From Lachnospiraceae bacterium (GTDB lineage Bacteria > Bacillota > Clostridia > Lachnospirales > Lachnospiraceae), in assembly GCA_030526405.1 (NCBI GenBank), contig JAUNCZ010000015.1, positions 1 to 61,951 of the forward strand: DNA of 61,951 bases, written 5' to 3'. Below the pieces are notes generated by a model. The model was not told the DNA's origin and made no database searches. It was given only the letters and a program-made list of their open reading frames with translations. Numbering within the stretch: the first letter of the stretch is position 1; every line of letters begins with the position of its first letter. Below, piece after piece: positions 36,536-44,802 of the stretch. Both the position numbers and the translations under genes were made by a program.

Positions 36536-37606
36536 ATGAATCTGGATTTTTACAGAGGTAAACGTGTTTTTGTAACCGGACATACCGGGTTTAAAGGCAG
36601 CTGGCTGTGCAGAATGCTGGTGAAGGCCGGAGCAGAAGTGACGGGTTATGCACTGGAGCCCCCCACCACTCCGGATCTCTTCTCCCTGGCGGAGCTGGAA
36701 GGCTGTATGAACAGTGTGACAGGGGATATCCGTGATTTTGATCATCTGTACCAGGTATTTCAGGAGGCAGATCCGGAAATCGTATTCCATCTGGCGGCAC
36801 AGCCCCTTGTGAGAGAGAGCTACCTGGATCCCCGGACAACCTATGAGACCAATGTGATGGGAACGGTTAATATTCTGGATTGTGTGCGCAGAAGCACCGG
36901 GGTGAAAAGTGTTCTGAATGTCACAACAGATAAGGTATACAGAAACAACGAATGGTGCTGGGGCTACAGAGAGGATGAGCCGCTGGAGGGCTTCGATCCC
37001 TATTCCAACAGCAAAAGCTGTTCTGAGCTGGTTACCAGCAGCTATCTGAACAGCTTTTTCCAGGGAGAACATGCTCCCGCTGTATCCACTGCAAGGGCAG
37101 GTAATGTGATCGGAGGCGGAGATTTTGCAAAGGACCGGATCATTCCCGACTGTGTTCGGGCGGCCAGTGAGAAAAAGACCATTATTCTTCGCAATCCAAA
37201 CTCCGTGAGACCCTACCAGCATGTGCTGGAGCCGCTGGGAGTTTATCTGTTGATTGCCTGGAAGCAGTACGAGGACCCCTCTTTGGCAGGATCCTACAAT
37301 GTGGGACCGGATGAATGTGACTGCATCACCACAGGGGAACTGGCAGATCTGTTCTGCAGAACCTGGGGAGAGGGCATGACCTGGGAATACCAGAGGGAGA
37401 CAGCAGCACCCCATGAGGCCAACTTCCTGAAGCTGGATACCAGCAAGGTGAAGCAGGTATTTGGCTGGAAACCCCGCTGGCACGCGGAGCACTGTATGGA
37501 ACAGGTGGTTCGATTCAGCAAGGTCTGGCTGTCCGGAGGCAATCTGGCGGCTGAGATGGATGCAGAGATCGAAGCCTATCTGGGGCTTTCAGATGAGGGA
37601 AGATAA
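36536..37606 (+). CDS. rfbG: CDP-glucose 4,6-dehydratase
   Basis: Converts CDP-glucose to CDP-4-keto-6-deoxyglucose using bound NAD. 356 residues, extended SDR: VFVTGHTGFKGSWL near residue 10, HLAAQPLVRESY, NVTTDKVY, and the YSNSK catalytic pair near residue 158. It follows rfbF by 21 bp and precedes a reductase-like gene, completing a three-step route to a CDP-6-deoxyhexose. Confidence 0.95.
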   Translation: MNLDFYRGKRVFVTGHTGFKGSWLCRMLVKAGAEVTGYALEPPTTPDLFSLAELEGCMNSVTGDIRDFDHLYQVFQEADPEIVFHLAAQPLVRESYLDPRTTYETNVMGTVNILDCVRRSTGVKSVLNVTTDKVYRNNEWCWGYREDEPLEGFDPYSNSKSCSELVTSSYLNSFFQGEHAPAVSTARAGNVIGGGDFAKDRIIPDCVRAASEKKTIILRNPNSVRPYQHVLEPLGVYLLIAWKQYEDPSLAGSYNVGPDECDCITTGELADLFCRTWGEGMTWEYQRETAAPHEANFLKLDTSKVKQVFGWKPRWHAEHCMEQVVRFSKVWLSGGNLAAEMDAEIEAYLGLSDEGR

Positions 37607-37623
37607 AAAGAGGGTGTGATACA

Positions 37624-38565
37624 ATGAAAAAACACGCAATGATCACAGGGGCAGATGGCTTTATCGGCAGAAATCTGGTGGCGGAGCTGTTAGAACAGGG
37701 CTGGCAGGTTACTGCTGTTGTGAGAAATACAGAAAAGGCCAGAGGGTTGCTGGGCACCCATGAGAAGCTCCGGCTCCTTGCCTGTGATATGAATCATTAT
37801 ACTGATCTGGCAGACAGATGGGATCTGGGGGATGTGTCCGTCCTGTTTCATCTGGCCTGGGCCGGTGTATCGGACCAGAGCAGTATGGAGTATGAAATCC
37901 AGCTGAACAATGTAAAGTGCAGCTGCGATCTTCAGAGGGCGGCACAGAAGCTGGGAATCCCCCGACTGGTGTATGCAGGAAGCATTATGGAATTTGAGCA
38001 TCAGAAGGCACTGGACAGCGGCTATTATCAGGTATCCCTTCGGAATACCTATCCTGTGGCAAAGACAGCTGCCAGAAGCCTTCTTCAGATACAGGCTGCC
38101 AATGGAGGAATGGAGTACATTCCCGTTATCATTTCCAATATCTATGGTCCCGGGGAGAATTCTCCCAGACTGATCAACACCGCCATCAGAAGTCTTCTGG
38201 ACAGAAAGCATATGAGCTTTACCAGGGCAGAGCAGATGTATGACTTTATCTACATCAGGGATGCTGTCAGGGCAATCCGCATGGCAGGGGAGCAGGGGAA
38301 GAACAACAGGCTGTATTATATCGGCAGCAAAAGGCAGATGCCTCTGAAGCAGTATCTGTTCCGAATGCGTGATCTTCTTGCCCCTGATATGGAGCTGGGA
38401 CTGGGAGAGATTCCCTTTAAGGGGGTCAGTCTCACCTTTGATGAATTTGATACACAGGGACTGTATGAGGATTTCGGCTTTACGCAGGAGTATACCTTTG
38501 AAGAAGGGGTACGCCTCACTGCAGAAGCCATTCAGGAGGCGTTCTTGAACAAAGGAAGGGTTTAG
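37624..38565 (+). CDS. NAD-dependent epimerase/reductase, probably forming a CDP-6-deoxyhexose
   Basis: 313 residues, extended SDR. Rossmann motif ITGADGFIGRNLV at residues 7-19, FHLAWAGVSD, and catalytic YPVAK near residue 142. Placed after CDP-glucose 4,6-dehydratase, it most likely reduces the 4-keto group (or epimerises and reduces). No 3-dehydrase of the RfbH/DdhC type is present, so the product should keep its 3-OH, unlike abequose or paratose. The exact sugar is unknown. Confidence 0.75.
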   Translation: MKKHAMITGADGFIGRNLVAELLEQGWQVTAVVRNTEKARGLLGTHEKLRLLACDMNHYTDLADRWDLGDVSVLFHLAWAGVSDQSSMEYEIQLNNVKCSCDLQRAAQKLGIPRLVYAGSIMEFEHQKALDSGYYQVSLRNTYPVAKTAARSLLQIQAANGGMEYIPVIISNIYGPGENSPRLINTAIRSLLDRKHMSFTRAEQMYDFIYIRDAVRAIRMAGEQGKNNRLYYIGSKRQMPLKQYLFRMRDLLAPDMELGLGEIPFKGVSLTFDEFDTQGLYEDFGFTQEYTFEEGVRLTAEAIQEAFLNKGRV

Positions 38566-38569
38566 TAGT

Positions 38570-39553
38570 ATGAAAACGATCACAGTAGTGGTTCCTACCT
38601 ATAATGAGGAAGGAAACATTCAGGGTACCTATGACAGACTGCGTCATGTGTTTGAGACACAGCTGCCACAGTATCGCCTGGAGATTTTATATATTGATAA
38701 TCTGTCCACCGACAGAACAAGGGCCAAGATCTGTAGTCTGGCAGAGCAGGATGACCGGGTAAAAGCCATCTTTAATGCCAGAAATTTTGGATATTCCCGC
38801 TCCATTTACTATGGACTGAGTCAGGCAACGGGAGATGCAGCGGTGCTGATGAATGCAGATATGCAGGATCCCCCGGAAGTGATTCCAGAGATGGTGCGCA
38901 AATGGGAAGAGGGAAGTAAGGTTGTTGTTGGAATTAAGAACAAGAGCAGGGAATCCAGGATTCTTTACTTTATCAGACAGGTCTACTATCGATTCATTAA
39001 GAAGATCAGTGAGATCGAGCATATCGAGCAGTATGACGGGTTTGGATTGTACGATCAGTCCTTTATCCGCGTATTAAGAGAGGTGAGGGACTCCAACCCC
39101 TATCTCCGTGGAATTGTATCAGAGCTGGGCTTTTGTCGTTCAGAAGTATATTATGAGCAGGATGTGCGCAAGGCAGGAAAAACAAAATTCAACTTTTTCC
39201 GCCTCTACGATGTGGCAATGCTGGGAATCACATCCTATTCCAAGGTATTTATGAGACTTGCCACCTTTTCCGGTCTGATCATTGGCAGTTTAAGCATCGC
39301 CACTGCCATCTTTACCCTGGTCAGAAAGCTGCTTTTCTGGAGCAAATTTCCAATCGGAACAGCAGCCATCTCCATCGGCGTTTTCTTTTTCGGTGGGATT
39401 CAGCTGTTTTTTATCGGTATCATCGGTGAGTACATCAGTAACATCAATATCCGTGTGATGGGTCGTCCCCTTGTGGTGGAAGAGAGAAGGATCAATTTCC
39501 CTGAGGTGGAAGAGAAGAAACCAGAGAACAAAGAGGAGTGTAGCAATGGATAA
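38570..39553 (+). CDS. Second GtrB-like lipid-phosphate glycosyltransferase
   Basis: 327 residues. GT2 domain (ITVVVPTYNEEGNIQGTYDR, YIDNLSTDRTR, NADMQDPPE) plus two membrane helices at about 235-290, the DPM1/GtrB arrangement. It is distinct from the copy at 31,224. It probably makes an undecaprenyl-phosphate sugar for the GT-C proteins downstream. Overlaps the next gene by 8 bases. Confidence 0.85.
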   Translation: MKTITVVVPTYNEEGNIQGTYDRLRHVFETQLPQYRLEILYIDNLSTDRTRAKICSLAEQDDRVKAIFNARNFGYSRSIYYGLSQATGDAAVLMNADMQDPPEVIPEMVRKWEEGSKVVVGIKNKSRESRILYFIRQVYYRFIKKISEIEHIEQYDGFGLYDQSFIRVLREVRDSNPYLRGIVSELGFCRSEVYYEQDVRKAGKTKFNFFRLYDVAMLGITSYSKVFMRLATFSGLIIGSLSIATAIFTLVRKLLFWSKFPIGTAAISIGVFFFGGIQLFFIGIIGEYISNINIRVMGRPLVVEERRINFPEVEEKKPENKEECSNG

Positions 39554-40259
39554 GTTATATATTGTACTTCCGGCCTACAATGAAGAGGATAATATCCAGC
39601 AGGTAATCGATCAGTGGTATCCCGTTGTAGAGAAGATCGGGGAGGACAGCCGTCTTGTTATCGTCAATGACGGAAGCCGTGATAATACCTATGCTGTTAT
39701 GCAGGAGTGTGGAAAGACAAGACCACAGTTTATCCCGGTAACAAAGCCAAACGGAGGTCATGGAGCCACTTTGTTATTTGCTTATCAATACGCTTTGGAG
39801 CAGGGAGCGGATTACGTGTTCCAGACCGATTCAGACGGACAGACACTGCCGGAGGAGTTCTGGCAGTTCTGGGAGAAACGAGAGGAATATGACATTCAGA
39901 TCGGTCACAGAAACAGACGCCAGGATGGGATTTCCAGGGTGTTTGTAACAAAGGTACTGAAGGCAGTGGTTCGGATCTGCTTTGGTGTGAATTCTGCAGA
40001 TGTGAATACCCCTTTCCGCCTGATGAGCGCACAGACGCTGGCAGAAAAGATCCGGCAGATTCCAAAGGATTTCAATCTGTCCAATGTACTGCTCTCTGTT
40101 CTATATGAGAGAGGACATGCCAGAATCCGGTATGTACCTATTACCTTCCGCCCAAGACAGGGTGGTGTGAATTCCATTAATCTGCGTAGAATCTTCAGGA
40201 TTGGTGTTCAGGCGGTGAAGGATTTCAAAGAAATCAACCGCAGCCTGAGCAGCAACTGA
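39546..40259 (+). CDS. Family 2 glycosyltransferase, DPM1-like without membrane anchor
   Basis: 237 residues. KLYIVLPAYNEEDNIQQVID, VNDGSRDNT and QTDSDGQTLPEEFWQFW give a complete GT-A domain, and the C-terminus RPRQGGVNSINLRRIFRIG resembles dolichol-phosphate-mannose synthase-type enzymes. Its frame reaches back to 39471 but GAGGAG precedes ATG 39546. It may supply a second lipid-linked donor. Confidence 0.82.
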   Translation: MDKLYIVLPAYNEEDNIQQVIDQWYPVVEKIGEDSRLVIVNDGSRDNTYAVMQECGKTRPQFIPVTKPNGGHGATLLFAYQYALEQGADYVFQTDSDGQTLPEEFWQFWEKREEYDIQIGHRNRRQDGISRVFVTKVLKAVVRICFGVNSADVNTPFRLMSAQTLAEKIRQIPKDFNLSNVLLSVLYERGHARIRYVPITFRPRQGGVNSINLRRIFRIGVQAVKDFKEINRSLSSN

Positions 40260-40276
40260 TATACTGTTAACGAGAG

Positions 40277-40302
40277 AAGGGGACTGCGAAAGTCCTCTTT
40301 TC
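40277..40302 (+). terminator. Terminator-like hairpin inside the polysaccharide locus
   Basis: A 9-bp stem (40277-40285 with 40291-40299) ending in CTTTTCT. It could lower expression of the last two membrane genes. A second hairpin, CCATC..GATGG, follows at about 40312-40331. Confidence 0.55.
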
Positions 40303-40359
40303 TGACAGCGGCCCATCACTTTCAGATGGTGGGTACTTAAAAAAGAAAGGTCTCGTATA

Positions 40360-41688
40360 ATGAACAAGATAATTCAGAAAATGCCCGCTACGGGCAAAGG
40401 GGAGGGCAGAAGGCTGAAGCCTCTGACCCTGCTGTTTGGAATTGTTCTGATCAACACCCTTCTGTTTCTGTTTCTGCTGCCAAAGCTGGGGCAGCATGGC
40501 TTTGACTGGATCGTGATGGAGAACAATTCCGATTTTGAATCTGCCGACTACTTTCTGGTGATGCTCTTTTCGCTGGGAAAGGAAAAGGTATATGAGTTTG
40601 GTGTGGATGCCTGTTATTCCCCGCTGTCCTATGTATTTTTCTATCTCATCAGCAAGGCAACAGCTGCAGATCAGCTGCTGGCAGGGGTGGATCTGTTTTC
40701 CCTGCCCTATGAAGAACTGATCCGTATGACTCCCAAACTGCTGTCCAGCCCCTATCATCTCCTGGGATTTCTCATGTATACCCTGGGAGGCATTGGGCTG
40801 TTTCTCTATGCAGTCAGCCGGCTGAATCTGCCAAAAACCAGAGAACGTCTTCTCTGTTTTACTGTATTAACCTCTGTTCCCCTGCTGTTTGGCGCTGTGG
40901 AGAGGGGAAATCTCACCATGTATGTGGCAGCCCTGACCCTGATCGCCTTTCTTCTGAAGGATGCAGAGTCAAAATGGGCAAGAGAGGCAGCCCTGCTGTT
41001 GATTGCCATTGCAGCAGGACTGAAATTCTATCCCGCCTTCATGGGTCTTCTGTATTTAAGAGAAAAACGCTTTAAGGAAGCAGGAAGACTGATCGTTTAT
41101 GGAATTCTTGCCGTATTCCTGCCCTTTGCCTTTTGCGGTGGAATGGAGGGGCTGGGTACCATGCTGTCCAATCTGTCCATTCTTGCCATGGGTAATGCCT
41201 ATGTGTGCCGTCTGCAGTTTCTGCAGGGCGTGCTCGGCACCATGGGCATTTACGGAGGTTTGAATAAGCTTCTCAATACCTGTTTTATTCTGGTGCTGCT
41301 GATCTTTATTCTGATTACCGGAAATACGACAAGAAGAATGGTATTTCTGGCGGCAGCCCTGGCGATGTATCCGCCAAATGCCTATCGCTATACCCTGCTG
41401 TTTTTCCTGATTCCTCTGTTCAGCTGGATCAGGGAAGAGGCGGAGGTTTGCAGTGCCATGAATTTTCTGAAGGCAGTTCTCTATGCCTGTATATTCAGTA
41501 TTCCCACCATCTGGGGTATTGCAACCGGCTTTACGCTGACCTTTGGATATTACACCATGACCTATGTGGAGTTCTTTATCTATCTGGCGGCCTGGTGTCT
41601 CCTTGGCGTTTCTGTTCTGGAGGAGCTCTCAGCAGTGGTGACCTGGGTTCGTACAAGAAGAAAAGGAGAAATGTGCAGTGAAGACTAA
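40360..41688 (+). CDS. GT87-like (DUF2029) membrane mannosyl/glycosyltransferase
   Basis: 442 residues, about eleven membrane helices. An acidic pair in the first outer loop (NNSDFESADYF, about residue 49) and the conserved GNLTMYVAALTLIAFLL..AAGLKFYPAFMGLLYL block near residues 180-230 match the GT87 family, which uses polyprenyl-phosphate sugars outside the cell. It overlaps the next gene by 11 bases. The acceptor is unknown. Confidence 0.7.
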   Translation: MNKIIQKMPATGKGEGRRLKPLTLLFGIVLINTLLFLFLLPKLGQHGFDWIVMENNSDFESADYFLVMLFSLGKEKVYEFGVDACYSPLSYVFFYLISKATAADQLLAGVDLFSLPYEELIRMTPKLLSSPYHLLGFLMYTLGGIGLFLYAVSRLNLPKTRERLLCFTVLTSVPLLFGAVERGNLTMYVAALTLIAFLLKDAESKWAREAALLLIAIAAGLKFYPAFMGLLYLREKRFKEAGRLIVYGILAVFLPFAFCGGMEGLGTMLSNLSILAMGNAYVCRLQFLQGVLGTMGIYGGLNKLLNTCFILVLLIFILITGNTTRRMVFLAAALAMYPPNAYRYTLLFFLIPLFSWIREEAEVCSAMNFLKAVLYACIFSIPTIWGIATGFTLTFGYYTMTYVEFFIYLAAWCLLGVSVLEELSAVVTWVRTRRKGEMCSED

Positions 41689-43156
41689 TACTGACTGGAA
41701 AAAGCTCGCAGGTCCTCTGATCTGTCTGTATGTCTTTGGTATGGCATTTCTGATCATGATGCAGTCCAATATGAATCCTGTGCATACCATGCTTCCCAAT
41801 GTGGATTCCGGTGTGTTTCACTATGTGGCATCAGTGATGAAAGACGGGGGGCTGATGTACAGAGATACCTTTGATCATAAGGGCCCCCTTCTGTATGCCA
41901 TCAACTATGCAGGAATGCTGCTGCATTACTATTCCGGAGCCTGGTTTCTGGAATTTCTGTGCATCCTTGCATGGGCAGGCTGCACCTACAGAACTGCAAG
42001 ACTGTTCTGCGGCAGAGTTGGATCCTGTTTTACAGTATTCTTAAGCACCACAGCTGTGCTGAGCTGTTTTCTGGGAGGAGGATATCCGGAGAGTTATTCC
42101 CTCTGCTGCATCAGTGGTGCCCTGTATATCTTTTCAGATTACTATCTGAATCAGAAGATCAGCAGGCTTCGGCTGGTGGTCTGTGGCGGCCTGATGGGCT
42201 GTGTACTGATGCTGAAGCCCAATCTGATCTCTGTATGGCTTGTATTCTGCATCTCCTCCATCATTCTGAAGCTTATGAACAGAGAAGTCAAAGAGCTGCT
42301 GTCCCTGATGGGCTTCTTTATCCTGGGACTGTGCGGGGTGCTTCTGCCATTTCTTCTGTATCTGGTGAGCAAGGGGATTCTGGGGGATTTTATCAATACC
42401 TATATCCTGTTCAATCTCACCTATTCAGGGGATGCAGCTGCAGGCTCTGGGGTGGTGGTAATGGCAAGGGATTTTACAAGAGAGCTGCTGACTCCCACAC
42501 TGATTTTGCTTCTTCTGGCGCTGAGAACAAAAATGAACAGGCCGTACTGGTGGACCTGTCTGGCCTATACGGTTCTTACCCTGGTGCTCTGCTGCATGAG
42601 CGGCAGTGATTATGTATATTACCGGCTGGTGCTGGTGCCCTGCTTTGCTGCACCTATGGCAGCATTCCTGGGGGGCTTTGACAGAGAAAAAAGACTGGTT
42701 CAGGTGCTTCTGGTGCTGGGAATTACTGTATTTGCCCAGAGCTGGGTACCCTATGTGCGTCAGTGTCTGTATCATTTTAAGCATATGTCCACTGAGGTGG
42801 ATCTGGGGGATGAGGAACACAGAGAACTGTTCCGTCTCATTGAAGAAAAGCTGGATGAGGATGAGCCCTTTATTGTGTATGGCAATGAGGATGCCTTTTA
42901 TTACTATAGCCACCGAATGGCGGCCTCCAGATACTCTTTCCAGTATCCGGTGATTCTGATGGACGAGGAGATCAGAGAGGAGTTCTTCCAGGAGGTGGAG
43001 GAGAACCAGCCAAAGCTGATCCTTGTGCAGAGTCAGTGGTGCGAGGACCAGTTTATTACTGAGTTTCTGGAGACACACCCCTATGAATGTATTACTGATC
43101 TGGAAAATTATGCTCTGTATCAGAGAGAGGGAACCACTGCAAGCAGGTACCGGTGA
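41678..43156 (+). CDS. GT39-like membrane glycosyltransferase
   Basis: 492 residues, GTG start after AAGGAG. About ten membrane helices precede a soluble C-terminal region. PNVDSGVFHYVASVMKDGGLMYRDTFDHKGPLLYAINYAG (split over residues 33-72) has the acidic first-loop residue and DHKGP signature of GT39/PMT-like GT-C enzymes. It is the last gene of the locus and is followed by a strong terminator. Confidence 0.75.
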   Translation: MKTNTDWKKLAGPLICLYVFGMAFLIMMQSNMNPVHTMLPNVDSGVFHYVASVMKDGGLMYRDTFDHKGPLLYAINYAGMLLHYYSGAWFLEFLCILAWAGCTYRTARLFCGRVGSCFTVFLSTTAVLSCFLGGGYPESYSLCCISGALYIFSDYYLNQKISRLRLVVCGGLMGCVLMLKPNLISVWLVFCISSIILKLMNREVKELLSLMGFFILGLCGVLLPFLLYLVSKGILGDFINTYILFNLTYSGDAAAGSGVVVMARDFTRELLTPTLILLLLALRTKMNRPYWWTCLAYTVLTLVLCCMSGSDYVYYRLVLVPCFAAPMAAFLGGFDREKRLVQVLLVLGITVFAQSWVPYVRQCLYHFKHMSTEVDLGDEEHRELFRLIEEKLDEDEPFIVYGNEDAFYYYSHRMAASRYSFQYPVILMDEEIREEFFQEVEENQPKLILVQSQWCEDQFITEFLETHPYECITDLENYALYQREGTTASRYR

Positions 43157-43215
43157 TTCATGAGCAGATAGCGAAGTGGATTGCGAAGGTTCGTTGTACT
43201 GTTCGTAAAAAAAGA

Positions 43216-43263
43216 AAAAACCGTCGGAGAAAATCGCTTATGATTCTTTTCCGGCGGTTTTTT
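43216..43263. terminator. Terminator of the polysaccharide locus
   Basis: AAAAACCGTCGGA (43216-43228) pairs with TCCGGCGGTTTTT (43250-43262), 13 bp with one G-T pair. T and A runs on both sides make it potentially bidirectional. Confidence 0.9.
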
Positions 43264-43738
43264 GTGTGTGTAATAAAGTAATGTGGAAATACGTGTTCTG
43301 CATAGTCTTATTTTGCAGAAATTCTGTTCTGTTTCTGGAATAAGTACTCTGCCTCGAAAAGTAATTTAAAGAATTTCATAATGTTTTTCCTCGCTTTCTT
43401 TGTTTTTTGATTTATCTGTATTATATACAGCCAATGGGTAATTGTCAACAATAAAATATAATATTTTTTGTGCAATACTTACTAATTACGAATGTTTACT
43501 TAACATTGATAGGGATTTAACAGAGTTTATGCTGGGGAATATGCACAATATTAATAAGAAGAAATTATATATATTCACTTTGCGATTAAGGAGGAACAGG
43601 GGAGATTATCTCCTGAAAATCTGTTGGAAGGAATGAAGGAGAAAAACAGCTGTCAAAAAGAAGGATTCTATTGTATACTGAAGATAAGAGAAGAGATGTG
43701 TATTGTAGCAGAAAATGATATTCCGAAAGGAGGCAATT
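43264..43738. other. AT-rich intergenic stretch
   Basis: About 475 bp, clearly richer in A+T than its surroundings. A 64-codon frame at 43442-43636 has no ribosome binding site and protein-like features are lacking. A TATACT at 43674-43679 may be part of the promoter of the SHOCT gene. I see nothing else. Confidence 0.5.
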
Positions 43739-43906
43739 ATGGGACTGTTAAAGAGAAACAAACCAGAGGAAAAAGAGTATTTAGACGGGCAGATTACAGA
43801 GGTTGAGCAGAAACTGATCGCAGCACTTCGCCTGCTGTATGATGCAGGTATTCTTACCAATGAGGAATATCGTGAGAAAAAGGCAAAGATTCTTGAAATC
43901 AATTAA
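43739..43906 (+). CDS. SHOCT-domain miniprotein
   Basis: 55 residues after AAAGGAGG. The C-terminal half, LIAALRLLYDAGILTNEEYREKKAKIL, split here as LRLLYDAGILTNEEY and EKKAKIL, matches the SHOCT pattern of a short helix, an L-x-D-x-G-I-x-T-x-E-E-[FY] turn and a Lys-rich helix. SHOCT usually ends larger proteins and is thought to mediate oligomerisation. Here it stands alone, like stand-alone SHOCT ORFs in other Firmicutes. Function unknown. Confidence 0.7.
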   Translation: MGLLKRNKPEEKEYLDGQITEVEQKLIAALRLLYDAGILTNEEYREKKAKILEIN

Positions 43907-43991
43907 CAGAGAACATGGATCCGGGGACTGCTTTGGCAGTCCCTGTTTGTTGCAGCCCGGTTTCGGGGAGTATGAAAAAGAGAAGGATAAG

Positions 43992-44558
43992 ATGCAGGTA
44001 ACAGTAATCAGATCGAACAGAAAGTCCATTTCCATACAGATCAACCGGGATCTGACCATCCTGGTGCGGGCACCAAAAGCCGCCACCGATCAGGCAATCC
44101 AGCAGCTGCTTCGGGAAAAGCAGGACTGGATCCTTCACTCTCTTGGAAAAATGCAGGAGAGAAATGCTGCCCTGCAGCAGCAGGAGATGCAGCCGCTGAC
44201 ACGGGAGGAAATTCTGCATCTGGCGGATAAGGCCATGAAGGTGATTCCTGAGCGAGTGGCCTATTATGCAGAGAAAGCAGGAGTAACCTATGGACGGATT
44301 ACCATCCGGAACCAGAAAACAAGATGGGGCAGCTGCAGCGGTAAGGGGAATCTGAATTTCAACTGACTGCTGATGCTGGCCCCCCTGGAGATTCTTGATT
44401 ATGTGGTGGTGCATGAACTGTGCCATCGGAAGGAAATGAACCATTCCAAAGCCTTTTGGGCTGAGGTGGAGAGAGTGCTGCCGGACTATAAACAACGGCA
44501 GCAGTGGTTGAAAAATGAGGGTGCCCTCCTCATGAGAAGGGGCCATGGAGAACTATGA
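43992..44558 (+). pseudogene. YgjP-type M48 metallopeptidase gene interrupted by a TGA
   Basis: One frame runs from ATG 43992 to 44558 with a single internal stop, TGA at 44364-44366 (codon 125). Upstream the protein has TRWGSCSGKGNLNFN; directly after the stop comes LLMLAPLEILDYVVVHELCH, with the zinc motif HELCH and NHSKAFW. In the family the residue after NLNFN is Trp, so TGG to TGA is the simplest explanation. The stop removes the zinc site. A restart at 44373 would not restore a full fold. Sequencing error or recoding are alternatives. Confidence 0.85.
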
Positions 44559-44605
44559 AAAACCCGCAGGAGGTGGAGAAATCCACAGCCTGCGGGTTTT
44601 TCATT
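44557..44605. terminator. Terminator after the metallopeptidase pseudogene
   Basis: A perfect 14-bp stem, 44557-44570 with 44589-44602, with A and T runs on opposite sides. It overlaps the stop codon. Confidence 0.9.
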
Positions 44606-44710
44606 TACCTGGAAATAACATTAATTATCAGGAAAAACAACACACTTCCCACAACAGAAGCGTTTAGCTTGGTTTTTTATAGAAAGAAAAAACAATTCAG
44701 ACAAAATGTA

Positions 44711-44748
44711 TTAAACCCATTGACAAAGTAGGTTTAATGCTTTACCAT
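44711..44748 (+). promoter_or_regulatory. Promoter and dyad operator of the CO dehydrogenase operon
   Basis: TTGACA (44720-44725), 17 bases, TACCAT (44743-44748). The -35 lies in CCCATTGACAAAGTAGG (44716-44732), which is itself framed by TTAAACC (44711-44717) and GGTTTAA (44731-44737). The same 17-bp pattern occurs at 50,603 and 60,981. Confidence 0.75.
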
Positions 44749-44753
44749 ACTAA

Positions 44754-44776
44754 TTACCTACTAGCGGGGTAGGTAA
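44754..44776 (+). promoter_or_regulatory. Second dyad at the transcription start of the CO dehydrogenase operon
   Basis: TTACCTAC (44754-44761), 7 bases, GTAGGTAA (44769-44776): perfect 8-bp arms. It would lie at about +1 to +23, a repressor position. CCTAC/GTAGG arms resemble the neighbouring -35 dyad, so one protein may bind both. Confidence 0.65.
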
Positions 44777-44802
44777 ATGAATGGGGACAGGAGAACAGAA
44801 AG

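Noticed and set aside
35591-37492. 633-codon antisense frame opposite rfbF and rfbG
   Set aside because: Both sense genes are clearly real. The antisense product has no recognisable domains and crosses a gene boundary.
43442-43636. 64-codon frame in the AT-rich gap
   Set aside because: No ribosome binding site, composition follows the AT-rich background, and it runs into the leader of the SHOCT gene.
44364-44366. Selenocysteine codon in the YgjP gene
   Set aside because: The family residue is Trp, not Cys, and no obvious stem-loop follows the TGA at the distance of a bacterial SECIS.
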